Source of the DNA: Nymphaea colorata
Taxonomy: Eukaryota > Streptophyta > Magnoliopsida > Nymphaeales > Nymphaeaceae
Assembly: GCF_008831285.2 (NCBI RefSeq)
Contig: NC_045141.1
Location: 9,906,106-9,970,105 of the forward strand
DNA: 64,000 bases
Direction of reading: 5' to 3'
Position numbers and translations under genes: made by a program. Below the pieces are notes generated by a model. It did not search any database. It was not told where the DNA came from and saw only the letters and a program-made list of their open reading frames with translations. This document shows positions 1 to 10,369 of this stretch, one piece after another (positions within the stretch are counted from its first letter, which is position 1; the number at the start of each line of letters is the position of its first letter).

Positions 1-2300
1 ATACATTTTTTTACAAACAAATTTGCACAGTTTCATGTATACTAAACATTACTTTACTACTAAGAATTATAAAGGTACCTCAATAATCTGCTCCAATTCA
101 ATATTAAGAATTGATTGAATTAGGACTCACTGATACCATCCTGAGTGAATTCAAATAAATGAAAGATTAAATATATCTTAAACCACAAATTTTAATTAAG
201 AATCTAAGAAAGAAGGGAAAAGGGAGCGGAATTCATCTTTACCTAAAAATGATCATCTTATCTGGTTTTCTTTGTCTACTATGGCAAAAATCTTTCAACC
301 ACTCTTTTTGAACATAAAAATGAGAAACTAACTATTTTATTTTACCGCAGGGAAGCTCTTTTTTCAACCACTCTTTTTTACTCTGCCATTTCAAGCACTT
401 GCACATGTTTCTTGTGCCATCCTACTAGCATCAGACCAAAACGGCCCAAGGCTTGACAAAGCCAGGCTGCGGCAAAACTTGTCAGCTTCCCACCTAATTG
501 TCAACTTCATGCCGATCGAGTACATGCTTTAATGTCCACCCTTATTTGAAATCCATAAACATTCAGCGACAGGCCAATTTTTTTTCGAGAGATAGATAGA
601 TAGAAAACAAAAAATGCCTAGAGATGGGGTTTAAAGATATGTGTGTTTGAATTACGTGCCTGATAACCGACTCGGGCCAGCCCATCCCATGCTGAATTGT
701 GGACCGGGGGTCAAATAGCCAGCCCAAGCTCAACCCAGTGCCCACCTTTAATCATACCATGACTGAGGTATTTTATTGCAATGTGGACCTACAAGGATTA
801 AACTCGATAAAATGGGGGCATTTTTCTGTGCATTTCACATTAGTATTTTCCCTTTTGTCATAAGTGAGTATTTTACTTTTTGTCATTGGTAATCTGTCTT
901 TGATAACAAAGACAACTTCTTCAATTTCCCCATTTTATCCTTATAAGGAGTTCTTTTCTATTCTTTCTGAAGCTTGTGTTTGTTTCACCACAAATCTGAG
1001 ATTCACGATGAAGATTTCATATCCATGGATTTAAGGTCGGAAATCCCCTCCCCCCATCCGACCTTAAATCCATGGTTTTTAACATCCTCCCAAAACACAT
1101 CTTTTAATGCAACATCAAATGTTAGATCCAAGGTTACCAAACGCCACTAATGGATTCAAACCGGTGAACTGTCCAACTGAATATTGTTTAAGAGTTATCG
1201 GAATACAAAGCAATGAGATGCCCAAGCTGGATGTGCGTGACATGACATCTAGCTAGGATTGTACTTAACTGAATTGCTCATTAACTAACCTAGATAATGT
1301 GAAAAAAGGTTCATGGCACCGACGGTATCTAAAATCCTGTCACCCAAGCCTGACCTTGGTCTTTTCATGGCTCTACCCATATCCAACCAGTCAATTGGTG
1401 CAAACTAAAAAAGTTAAAAAGTGGAACACAAATATGGAACAATAGTTCTTATGTCGTTCAGTTAGCTGGGCCTCATCCATGGCAATCACTCTCTCCCTCT
1501 CTCCCTTTCTCTCTATGTCTCTCTCTACTTGTTGACATCAATCACCTCTAGTTTACAGTATATACAAAACCTGCATAATGAATACCATATACCTTAAGCA
1601 ATATCTTAAGAAATCTTACTATATATTGCATTGTTAACTTTACTAATTTGATCCTTGTTGCTATTGTTTCAAGTTTCTTCCTTTTGCTGGCATCGCTGAT
1701 TATGGGAACATGTTGGCTTGTGTCCTTCTCAAGTTCCTGAATTTTTAGGATCTTTATAATCTTGCCCTCATTCCGTTCCTGCATTATATCTGATGGATCT
1801 CTTGCCTTGGTTAAAGTTTGCCTGCAAGTTCAATAGTATTACTCTTTTTGGTGAGCAGTTGGTTAACAAACCACCACCTGTAAAAGAAACATAAATGCCC
1901 CTCATTCCCTCTGCCGCTGAAGTTATGGCTGCATCGGCATCAATAATGGCAGTAGTGCACCTTTCAACTTAGATACTGTGCCACATCACTTAAGAGGCGG
2001 AGGTATAGCACCCACCAGAATCGAACTAGGAACTTGCCTTAAGAGATTTCTCCAATAAAAACAATGTATAAAACAAACAGCAAAAAGTAAAAGTGGGCTC
2101 ACATTAGTAGCAAAGTTGAATTCAAAAAACACAATTCAGGACATTTTTTACAAGCAATTCAAGTACTTCTTACTTTATTAATACTTCAAAAGCAAAAATT
2201 ACACTATCCATAACTAATTACCTGCAAGTAAAAGCAAACAACGAACCTGAAGTTAAACTTGATATCTTCCCCCAAACACCTGAATAATGCTCAAACACTA
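1..2300. other. Gene-free AT-rich flank
   Basis: No coding region is recognisable. It holds a perfect hairpin (1023-1075), a CT-rich run near 1490-1530, and a GC-richer patch near 670-745 of the GGGCC/GCCCAGCCC type that recurs at 34830-34960 and 45300-45600. On the minus strand near 2020-2035 there is a GTTCGATTC string that fits an RNA polymerase III B box, but no partner A box was found. The 78-residue minus-strand frame at 1548-1784 resembles nothing I know. Confidence 0.6.
1023..1075. repeat. Perfect 19-bp inverted repeat (hairpin)
   Basis: Bases 1023-1041 are the exact reverse complement of 1057-1075, separated by a 15-base C-rich loop. Each arm contains CCATGG followed by TTTAAGGTCGG. 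There is no U-rich terminator context and no neighbouring gene. It may be a MITE remnant or a local palindromic duplication. Confidence 0.85.
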
Positions 2301-2324
2301 AGTCTTTAAATCTTTCAATTATAA

Positions 2325-4090
2325 ATGAAAAAAAAAAACAAAACTATTAACCAAGGAATCAGTGGAGAAGGTAACATATTAGAACAAAAAGCTAGAAACA
2401 TAAAAATCCAAATATTGGATAAAGAACTAGTAATAGGAGAAATATATGCCTTTAATGGATTACAAGACAAAAACATGATATTGCGGCAAGAATTTCTTAA
2501 CATATACTTACAACTAACCCTAACAAATAAATATTTAACACTAACAACACCCTGCAAAAACAAGGTACCAGCATTAATAGTAAAAAAATACATTAAAACA
2601 AGACACACCATGGATTAAAGGAGATAGTCATGTAACTCAGAAGCTTGAAAGAAAACAAGTTAACATGATAGGATATGAAACATTCGAGATAAATCAATTA
2701 GGATTAATAGAAAAAGAACTAGAAGAACTATACTCACAAAATCCACTAAAATGCTGGGAAAAACATAAAACATATGTAAAAATAGAATTATAAATAAAGA
2801 CACAATTATACAACAAGCACCATTAAAATATGTTCCAGACTATTTAAAAGAGTTCGAAATGCATATAACTGAGCTTTTAGAAGAAGGATATATACAAAAA
2901 TCAAAATCAAAACATAGTAGTCTAGCATTTATTGTTAATAAACATAGTGAGCAAAAAAGAGAAAAAACAAGAATGGTAATAGATTATAGAAACTTGAATG
3001 CAAAAACCAAAACTTATAACTACCCAATACCCAACAAAATCTTAAAACTAAAACAAATTTTAGAATATAATTATTTGAGTAAATTTGATTGCAAGAGTAG
3101 TTTTTACCATTTGAAACTAGAAGATGATAGTAAAAAGTTACAACATTCACTGTAACCAATGGATTTTATGAATGAAATGTATTACCATTTGGATATAAAA
3201 ATGCCCCAAGAAGATATCAAGCCTTTATGGATAAACAATTTAGCGGTTTAACGAACTGTGTTATCTATATAGATGATATACTATTATACAGTCACACTTT
3301 AGAAGAACACCGTAAACTTTTATTAGATTTTATTACATATGTAAGGAAAGCAAGAATATCCTTAAGTAAAAAGAAAGCATGTTCATGTAAAAATCAGATA
3401 GGATTCCTAAGAATCGAGATAGATAAAGCAGGAATAAAACTGCAGAATCATATCATTTCTAAAATAACAATCTACGAAGATTTAGATATTAAAAAGAAAC
3501 TTCAAGCATTCCTAGGATTAGCAAATCAAGTAAGAGAATATATACTAAATCTAGCATAATATTGTCTACCATTACAACAAAAACTTAAGAAACATACTGA
3601 ATATAATTTAAATGATAACGATAAAAAAATCATACAAAAAATACAAACCATTTGTAAAAACTACCAAAATTAGAATTTCTTGATGAGACAAAAGAATTCA
3701 TATGGATGATTGAGACAGATGCATCAGACAAAAGCTACGGATCAGTACTAAAATATAAATATCAGAACTCTAAATTAGAGTACTTATGCAGATATCATTC
3801 TGGAAGCTTCAAGGATAATGAAATTAAATGGGAAATAAATAGGAAAGAATTAGAACCATTATATTATGCATTGTTACATTTTGAAATTTATGTTGTGTTT
3901 ACACATTTCATAGTTAGAACAGACAATACACAAGTAAAATTTTGGCTTTCAGCAAAATTGGAAGATTTGATTGTAAAAAAAGAAATTTGATGTTTGGTGA
4001 ATGATATCAGATTATTTGATTTTGATATTGAGTTATTAACAACCGACAAAAATGGCCTAGCAGATTTGTTGTCAAGAAGACCTATATGAG
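2325..4090 (+). pseudogene. Endogenous caulimovirid polyprotein, 3' part (protease, RT, RNase H), broken
   Basis: This is an old integrated copy of a plant pararetrovirus. Frame 2325-2618 ends like a pararetroviral aspartic protease region. 2859-3155 carries the reverse-transcriptase fingers (YRNLN, then YPIPNK) and a degraded FDCKSSF motif. A stop and frame change follow near 3150-3230, then 3227-3559 carries the YIDDILLYS catalytic motif. A further break precedes the RNase H at 3706-4090, which has ETDASD, a KWEINRKELEPLYYAL-type block and RTDNTQ, with one in-frame stop near 3988. The order protease-RT-RNase H without a downstream integrase, and the SGSFK-type RNase H, fit Caulimoviridae rather than Ty3/gypsy. 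No movement or coat protein region was found upstream, so the copy is 5'-truncated. A Florendovirus-like origin is plausible but unproven. It cannot encode a functional polymerase. Confidence 0.85.
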
Positions 4091-4247
4091 GAGAAGATAC
4101 ATATAAAAAGAAGATACTACTAGGCACACACACACCGTATTGCGGACGTATGTGCCAAGTCTCACGGTCATAGGATTTCTAGGAAAAAAATTTATTGCAG
4201 GAACTTCGTGAAGAAATAGTTTATTCAAAATATAGTTACTAGAAACA

Positions 4248-4496
4248 ATGTCAAAAGTAGCAGCTCTGGAAGAAGAAGTGAAAACTGAAAAAACCAAGCT
4301 ACAAAAAGAAGGCGTAGCTAAAATAAAGAAAGAAGAAGGTCACAAAGAAAAAGCCAATCGTCAAAAAGAAGGTGACGAAAAAAGAGAAAAAGGCATGGTA
4401 CAAAAAGAAGCCATACCAAAAAAGCCACAATTCTTCAAAAATCTAAATTTAAATGAAAAGTTTACCCCAGCAATCAAAGAACCTGCCCTAATATAG
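4248..4496 (+). CDS. Small Lys/Glu-rich ORF downstream of the caulimovirid polymerase
   Basis: An 82-residue ATG-initiated frame begins MSKVAALEEEVKTEK. It is dominated by Lys, Glu and Gln, has repeated QKEG units, and is probably helical or coiled-coil. It starts about 160 bases after the end of RNase H on the same strand. A homologous frame with the same start lies in the inverted copy (4729-4929, minus), so it belongs to the viral unit and not to chance flanking DNA. Some florendovirus-type genomes are reported to have a second ORF of unknown function after the polyprotein, and this could be its counterpart. No enzymatic motif is visible. Function unknown; expression from this decayed locus is doubtful. 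Confidence 0.55.
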   Translation: MSKVAALEEEVKTEKTKLQKEGVAKIKKEEGHKEKANRQKEGDEKREKGMVQKEAIPKKPQFFKNLNLNEKFTPAIKEPALI

Positions 4497-4572
4497 TTCA
4501 TCCCTCCAAAATCTAAATTTAAATGAAAAGTTTACCCCAGCAATCAAAGAACCTGCCCTAGTATAGTTCATC
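4438..4572 (+). repeat. 70-bp tandem duplication at end of the small ORF
   Basis: The block beginning AAATCTAAATTTAAATG at 4438 recurs 70 bases later at 4508. The two copies differ by about one base over 65 and are joined by five bases. The first copy supplies the C-terminal codons and stop of the small ORF. The inverted arm has a single copy, so the duplication arose on this side only. Confidence 0.9.
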
Positions 4573-4678
4573 GTCCATAAATACAGACCTATACAGAGTC
4601 GGTCCAGCTACAGAAAGAAGCCAGCCAAATTTACACCATAACCAAATACCTAAAAAGTTTAGCCAAACTGTATTTGTG

Positions 4679-5744
4679 GAGGGATGAACTGTATTGGGAT
4701 AGGGTTTTTTATTGCTGGGGTAAACTTTTCATTTAAATTTAGATTTTTGAAGAATTGTGGCTCTTTTGGTATGGCTTCTTTTTGTAGGAAAAAGTTTAGC
4801 CAATCCTTCTTTTTGAGGATTGGCTTTTTCTTTGTGACCTTCTTCTTTCTTTATTTTAGCTACGCCTTCTTTTTGCAGCTTGACTTTTTCTGTTTTCACT
4901 TCTTCTTCCAGAGCTGCTACTTTTGACATTGTTTTTAGTAACTGTATTTTGAGTGTTACTATTTCTTCATGAAGTTCCTGCCATAAAATTTTTTGTTAGA
5001 AATCCTATCACCATGAGACTTGGCACATACGTCCACAACACGGTGTGTGTGTGTGTTTAGTAGTCTCTTGTTTTTATAGTATCTTCTCCTCATATAGGTC
5101 TTCTTGACAGCAAATCTGCTAGGCCATGTTTGTCGGTTGTTAATAACTCAATATCAAAATCAAATAATCTGATATCATTTACCAAACGTCGGATTTCTTT
5201 TTTTACAATTGAAACTTCTAATTTTGCTGAAAGCCAAAATTTTACTTGTGTATTATCTGTTCTAACTATGAAATGTGTAAACACAACATAACTTTCAAAA
5301 TGTAACAATGCATAATATAATGTTTTTAATTCTTTCCTATTTATTTCCCATTTAATATCATTATCCTTGAAGCTTCCTGAATGATATCTACATAAGTACT
5401 CTGATTTATAGTTCTGATAAGCATATTTAGTGCTGATCCGTACCTTTCGTCTGATGCATCTGTCTCAATCATCCATATGAATTCTTTTCTCTCATAAGGA
5501 AATTCTAGTTTTGGTAAGTTTTTACAAATGGTTTGTATTCTTTGTATGATTTTTTTATTGTTATCATTCCAATTATATTCAGTATTTTTCCTAAGTTTTT
5601 GTTGTAATGGTAGACAATATTCAGCTAGATTTGGTATATATTCTCTTACTTGATTTACTAATCCTAGGAATCTTGAAGTTTCTTTTTAGTATCCAAATCT
5701 TCATAGATTCTTATTTTAGAAAGATATGATTATGCATTTTTATT
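4679..5744 (-). pseudogene. Inverted caulimovirid fragment (RNase H end plus small ORF)
   Basis: Read on the minus strand this copy runs from the RT/RNase H junction (near 5744), through the ETDASD region (near 5470, disrupted), an RNase H frame at 5308-5090 containing RTDNTQ and ending LADLLSRRPI, and the small ORF at 4929-4729. The small ORF shares its first 40 or so residues with the plus copy but diverges at the C-terminus. The RNase H tail is open here where the plus copy has a stop. It lacks protease and most of RT, so it is a partial duplicate or a second truncated insertion. Confidence 0.85.
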
Positions 5745-6787
5745 TTGCATAACTTGATCAAGCTAGAGGATTTTCCCAATGTTTCGAAAGTCATTGCATA
5801 TTTTACCAACACATCTTCATATAAGAAGGCTTGCAGGCTTTGCAAAATGATGAATGGGAACAACTCTCACTTCCTCAACTATAATTTTCCAATAATAATC
5901 ATATTAATAGCATAGATGAGATTCATTAGAAGGATATTCCAATCAAATATATTACCAAAAATACTAACCGCGGGTTAACTATTCAGTTGAAGAATGGAGA
6001 TTCTTGCTTTGGTTCATTGATATTCCCCCGAGGTTTCCCTGGTGTACTTACCTTGAAAAAACCTGGATTCAATATTGCATCCAAAATTTACCCTTGCATA
6101 GCTTGGAATGAGCCTCCCCCTCATTTACAGTCAAACAAAATCATCTTTTTGTGATCAGATGCACAGTTGTTTATAAGATGAAAGGTCTACTTCAACACAC
6201 TATTTTATTTGTCCTCTTCCTCAGTTGCATGCCCAAGTCATTGTTGCCAAAGTTCCTTAGGTTTCCACCATCACTTGATTTTTTGAATCTACTGCTGATT
6301 CCTATGGACGGGATTCCTAGAGTGGAACGGACAAGGTTCCCATATGATGTAAAGTTTTCCAATCTAACTGTTTAGTGGAAAATAATTTTTTTTGTATATT
6401 TTTATTCTTCTTCTTTTTTCTTACCCACTATATTCTCTTGTATGTATAATGTTTAATTTATTTAATGGCAACTCCCAGCTCACTTCTTCAGAATAGGCAT
6501 CAGTTGGGCAGGGAACCTAGGCCAGGACATGGGTCATAGCTAGTTAGCCCAAACTTGGCATGTTAAATCAACTGATTGTACTAGTTGCAGCCAGCTAGCT
6601 CGCAACTGCCCTAGCAAAGGCATGGCAAGCTGCCTTTGCCAAAGTTATCAAGTCTTGAAGCCTTCATTGACACTCTTATCCATAGTGGTTGGTCAAACAA
6701 TTTGTGTCCAACCCATGTGGGTTCCAGTTGTCATGCACCCGAGCTTCACCTGAATTCTCTCTTTTGCATGTGCAATGAACCCTTAGA
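5745..6787. other. Gene-free stretch right of the viral repeat
   Basis: No homology to the viral arms continues past 5744. The only longer frame, 6151-6375 plus (74 residues), starts at a non-ATG codon and has no recognisable domain. I see no repeat structure in this stretch. Confidence 0.5.
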
Positions 6788-6862
6788 GGGTGTTTGATGT
6801 TGTTGGAACTTCTCGAAATGGATCAGGCTTGTTCCATTTTGTTAAATTCCTATCAAACACCA
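6788..6862. mobile_element. Short MITE-like foldback
   Basis: The stretch starts GGGTGTTTGAT and ends ATCAAACACCA. Imperfect inverted arms of about 30 bases surround a short centre, for a total of about 75 bp. Such GTGTTTG-ended foldbacks are common non-autonomous hAT- or PIF-type relics in plants. The superfamily cannot be set because no clear target duplication is visible. Confidence 0.5.
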
Positions 6863-6900
6863 TCCACAAAAAAAGGCATACATCGTAGACAATAGGATAA

Positions 6901-7172
6901 GGGGTATAAATAACCCCAGCATCCTGCCCTGTTTCGAGGAAACCCTAGGTAGTTCCTAGACAGGTTGCTCGAGCAGAGGGCTCGCATCTTACTCTCCTGC
7001 TCGATCTCTCCCTCTCTTCTTCTCTCCATCTACTCTCTTCCCTCGTCTCTCCCTCTCTTTCTCTCTTTGTTTTAGATTTAGGAAAATGACCTAGGGTTTA
7101 TGGCCTTTTCTTGGTTGTAACCTTGGTTTGAGTTGTGAGCTTCTCTAGTCTATTCTAATGTGTAAGCATTTC
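6901..7172 (+). promoter_or_regulatory. Promoter-like segment with TATA box and CT-rich leader
   Basis: A TATAAATA box sits inside a GGGGT...ACCCC context at 6901-6917. It is followed by a long pyrimidine-rich stretch (about 6985-7070) and a CCTAGGGTTTATGG string. It ends at the 5' LTR of the Ty3/gypsy element, which starts at 7173. It is not repeated at the other end of that element, so it is not part of its LTR. It could be the left half of an older LTR or a host promoter interrupted by the insertion. Confidence 0.4.
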
Positions 7173-7646
7173 TGATGCAGAGTAGGACCAGACCCGTCAC
7201 TCTCCTAGTTCTAGTTCCTTGCCTCAAGTCCCACCTTCGCGCTTCAGTGTAGATCATAAGTCTTCAGCCGTGGAATCCTCTGCGGATTTGGAGCATAGTT
7301 GAGATGAAGTGCCTCTGCGTAGATGCTCGAGGTGCACCAAGGGTTGAATTGTGGTTTTGGTTTATATATATATATATTGTTTTGAGATCCATTTTATAAT
7401 TATGTTCAGTTTGTATCTGTGTGGATCCCTTCAGATTCAAGATACTTGTTTAGGACCTGACCCATTACTTTCTCTCGTTCATATGAATGGGCGACAACAT
7501 ATTTTGTAAAGAATACTTTGAAGTTAAAGAAGAAGTAAATGTTCCTTTCATCTTTTGTCTTTTCCTTTACTTTGTTGTCGCTTAGTGTATTTACTTTTGC
7601 TTTTCGAAAGTTATGATTGGCGCTTCTACAGGCTGAGCTTGCATCA
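7173..7646 (+). repeat. 5' LTR of the Ty3/gypsy element
   Basis: The 474-bp repeat is paired with 13612-14081. It starts TGATGCAGAG, ends TTGCATCA, and is followed by two bases and the primer site. The two LTRs differ at many positions (by eye roughly one in seven), so the insertion is old. The TATA-like ATATAAAT of the 3' copy (near 13916) is ATATGAAT here, so this copy's promoter is probably damaged. Confidence 0.88.
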
Positions 7647-7648
7647 GT

Positions 7649-7660
7649 TGGTATCAGAGC
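7649..7660 (+). promoter_or_regulatory. Primer-binding site (tRNA-iMet type)
   Basis: TGGTATCAGAGC is complementary to the 3' end of plant initiator tRNA-Met, the usual primer for chromovirus and copia minus-strand synthesis. It lies two bases after the LTR end, which fixes the LTR boundary. Confidence 0.92.
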
Positions 7661-7671
7661 AAGGTTTCATC

Positions 7672-10260
7672 GTCCCTACTATGTGTCCCTACCATGCTTA
7701 TTACTGCAAAAGACAAGGAAAAAGCAAAGGACTATGTTGTTAAAAAAAATAATAGAGTTTGCATCGAATGCAAATGAGGAAAATCCAGCAAAAATCATGC
7801 AGTCTAAAAAGGGAAATCAAGAAAACTTACAGCAGATCCTGGCGAAACACGATTCTGTGATCGCTCACATCAAACAGGATCTTGCTGCTAAAACCAGGAA
7901 GGTCGATCCATCACTCAAAAGTTTGACGAGTTCAGGGACAAGTTCAAAGGGATGTTCTGTTTGATTTTGCAGAACACACAAAGTTTTCACGCGCTTCCTA
8001 TTGTAGACAACAGTCACGCCATCTTCACATTGGATATTGAAGGAGGCGAAATGTCACAAGACTACTTTGCAAGAGGTGCAGGGATTTTGGGGGGAATCTG
8101 GAATCGTGACTCTGGGCAAACCGCATCTGATGGGATTCCTGCTGGAGCTCCATTGCTGACCGGCAAACCATATCCAACGTCAAGGCTCCCCGCTAGGGTT
8201 CCCCTGCATTCGTCTGGAGGAGGTAGAGAATCAGCCACTGCATCTTCCTCCCATCATCAGTCGGGAACGACAGCCATGGATTCGACCCTACCCACCGGTC
8301 AGCAGACGATGATGCCCTGCCCGGCAAAGTGAGAGCCATCGGCGTTAGGTCTTCCCATCACTTTGGGTGGGCACGAAGAAGTGCGTCGGACATCACCATT
8401 TCCGTCACTGGCTGGTGGACGTGCAGGGAATGCCGCCAGTGACCACGAAATCCATGATCCTTCTACACCCAAAGGGCAAAATCAAGAGGCACCACCATCC
8501 GACCGGCCTCTGCCCGTGGCTCAACCACTGGCCAAAGAACGAGGACCAAGGGTTGCTAGCCCAGCACCGCCATTCACCCACCATCATCAGAGTGGGTGGT
8601 AGTGGGTGCCCTACCCTCCGTTAGTGGTTTCCCTTCTCTGCCTCAGGTGGAAGCGGGAAAACCTGACCCCGACAGAAGCTTCTCGAGTTTTCTCAAGAGA
8701 CCCAATGGTTCGGGCCGGACTCATTACCGGTTTGAACCTAATTTGAGTTTGGACCCAATTCGGGTCCGTATCGACTGATTCGCTGATATACAGGTTCATC
8801 TAGGTTCAAATATACCTTTTCAATCTGGTATGTGTCCGAGTGTGTCTCATGACTGGATCCAAACCTATGTTTTTGGTCTTGAGCCTACCCCAAGGCCTAA
8901 CCTAGACCTTAATCGGACCCGAAACCCAACCCCATTGCATTTTGGACATGGTTCCCTCCCTCTAACGAATTCTGGATCGTGTTCAAACTCAACCTACTAT
9001 CCACAAAACCCGATCCAGAATCCAACCCAAGCCATTCTGCGACTGGCGAATAGTTTAGGAGCAAACCCAATCCAAAACCAATCGGGTCTAAACCTTTATC
9101 CAAACCCCTATTCAAATCGATCCCTAAACTCATACCCCAATCCTTAGGTGAATCTTCATCACACCCTATACCTATTCTTGAATCCATACCAGTATCAAAA
9201 CCCTTATACTATCTTTGGACAAAATTGCCCATACCTCCAATTGACTACTCGTGTGACCCAAGCCCCAAATCCAGTTCCATATTGTGCAGGTACTATCATG
9301 GAGCCACCACCTCCTAAGCTCCCCAACAGAGGTATTAGCGTATGGGACCCCTACAGATTGGGCCTGCCTGAGACCACCTTCGGTAGAGCACACCAACACT
9401 ATGTGCTAGCCGAGAATGGCAACGGCTAAACCTATTTAGATAAGCAGGATGATGATGAATTTTGGCATGCGCATCCAACAGGACAAGTTGACCTTCGACA
9501 TAGGCATGCTACAGATCGTTCAGATCACCCCACCGAATATGGGGTGAGGCTGGACCTTCCAGAGTTTGTTGGGAGATTCGACGCACATGAGTACTTTGTT
9601 TGGGCATATGGAGTGTTGTTCTTCTTTGACTACCATCAAGTTGAGCATCACGACCAGGTTGCATGGACTTGCTCAGATGTGGTGGTTCGAGCTTCAGGGA
9701 TCGTATGAACGACACAGTTAGTGACAAGTGTAAGATTGGGGCAAGATGCAAGGCTGATGTAGGCCAAATCTGTACATTCAAATCATGCTGAGAGGGCACA
9801 CAACCTCAATCTATGTTAGAGCTCGAGATCTGTAGCAAATTACACTATAGAAATTCATCAACTATCATTGCACATCCAGATTGTGGAGACTGAGCGTCAA
9901 TAGGTTACCAGGTATGTTTTTGGTCTTCATCCCTCTATTTCTGATGAATTTAACTGTACTAGAGTAGATGCTCTAGATCAGGCAAGCAGCTATGCAATGA
10001 ACATAGAAGAGATTTTGAAACATAAGCATGAAACCCTAAGTGTCGAGGGTTGACACTTCGTACCACCCCAAGTTGAGTCTTCCAAGTAGGGGAGCTAGCT
10101 TCTCGAAGTATGTTGAGTCGAGACTTGTGCCGCCTTCCCCAGGCAAAGGGGAACAATCAGGTCCAGCCTATAACACTCGGTCTAAAAACCACAATACTGG
10201 CCCGACCAACCGTTGTTTTAGATGTCATGAGTTAGGCCACTTAGCTTAAAAATGCCCAAA
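7672..10260 (+). pseudogene. gag of the Ty3/gypsy element, broken
   Basis: The N-terminal part (about 7690-7980) reads as a basic, then helical Gag start ending KFDEFRDKFKGMF. The capsid core appears at about 9520-10030, with LDLPEFVGRF, a FFDYHQV motif and a later ETERQ...RYVFGL segment typical of Ty3/gypsy Gag, in pieces separated by stops. A CCHC zinc knuckle (CFRCHELGHLA then KC) lies at 10210-10252, interrupted by one stop codon between H and the last C. Between the N-terminal part and the capsid lies an unusual GC-rich stretch, described separately. Gag would normally form the virus-like particle and bind RNA. No intact product is possible. Confidence 0.75.
8020..9430 (+). other. GC-rich, Asn/Pro-rich segment inside gag
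   Basis: About 1.4 kb between the Gag N-terminal part and the capsid core is markedly richer in G and C than its surroundings. It is open in several overlapping frames on both strands. The plus frames at 8830-9147 and 9148-9429 are full of NP, NPI and YPNP dipeptides. The DNA text is a run of CCAAACC, CCCAAACCC and GATCC-like words. It could be a low-complexity Gag linker or a separate insertion. No known domain is seen. Confidence 0.4.
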
Positions 10261-10369
10261 TTCACAAAAGAAAACTCATTTAGCAGAGACCATAGAAAAA
10301 CCACCAGAATCTAATGGAAAGGAAATCTCAGAGTGACTCATCTGAAGTGAGTTCTAATAGGTGATATTG

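Larger units (their letters stand above)
3441..5744. repeat. Tail-to-tail inverted repeat of caulimovirid sequence
   Basis: Bases 3441-4507 (RT end, RNase H, small ORF) are matched in reverse by 4679-5744. The inner boundaries are the GTTCATCCCTCC string at 4496-4507 and its complement at 4679-4690. The spacer 4508-4678 is unique apart from the tandem copy. At the outer boundary, TGCAGAATCATATC near 3440 is matched by its reverse complement near 5744. Arms are about 1.07 kb each and visibly similar throughout, with scattered substitutions and small indels. A transcript through both arms would fold into a long hairpin. Confidence 0.9.

Noticed and set aside
2020-2035. Possible tRNA or SINE on the minus strand (GTTCGATTC)
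   Set aside because: It has only a B-box-like string, with no A box at tRNA spacing and no cloverleaf.
8405-9399. Minus-strand frames in the GC-rich gag block
   Set aside because: They arise from GC-rich low-complexity DNA with few stops, overlap plus-strand frames, and have no recognisable domain.
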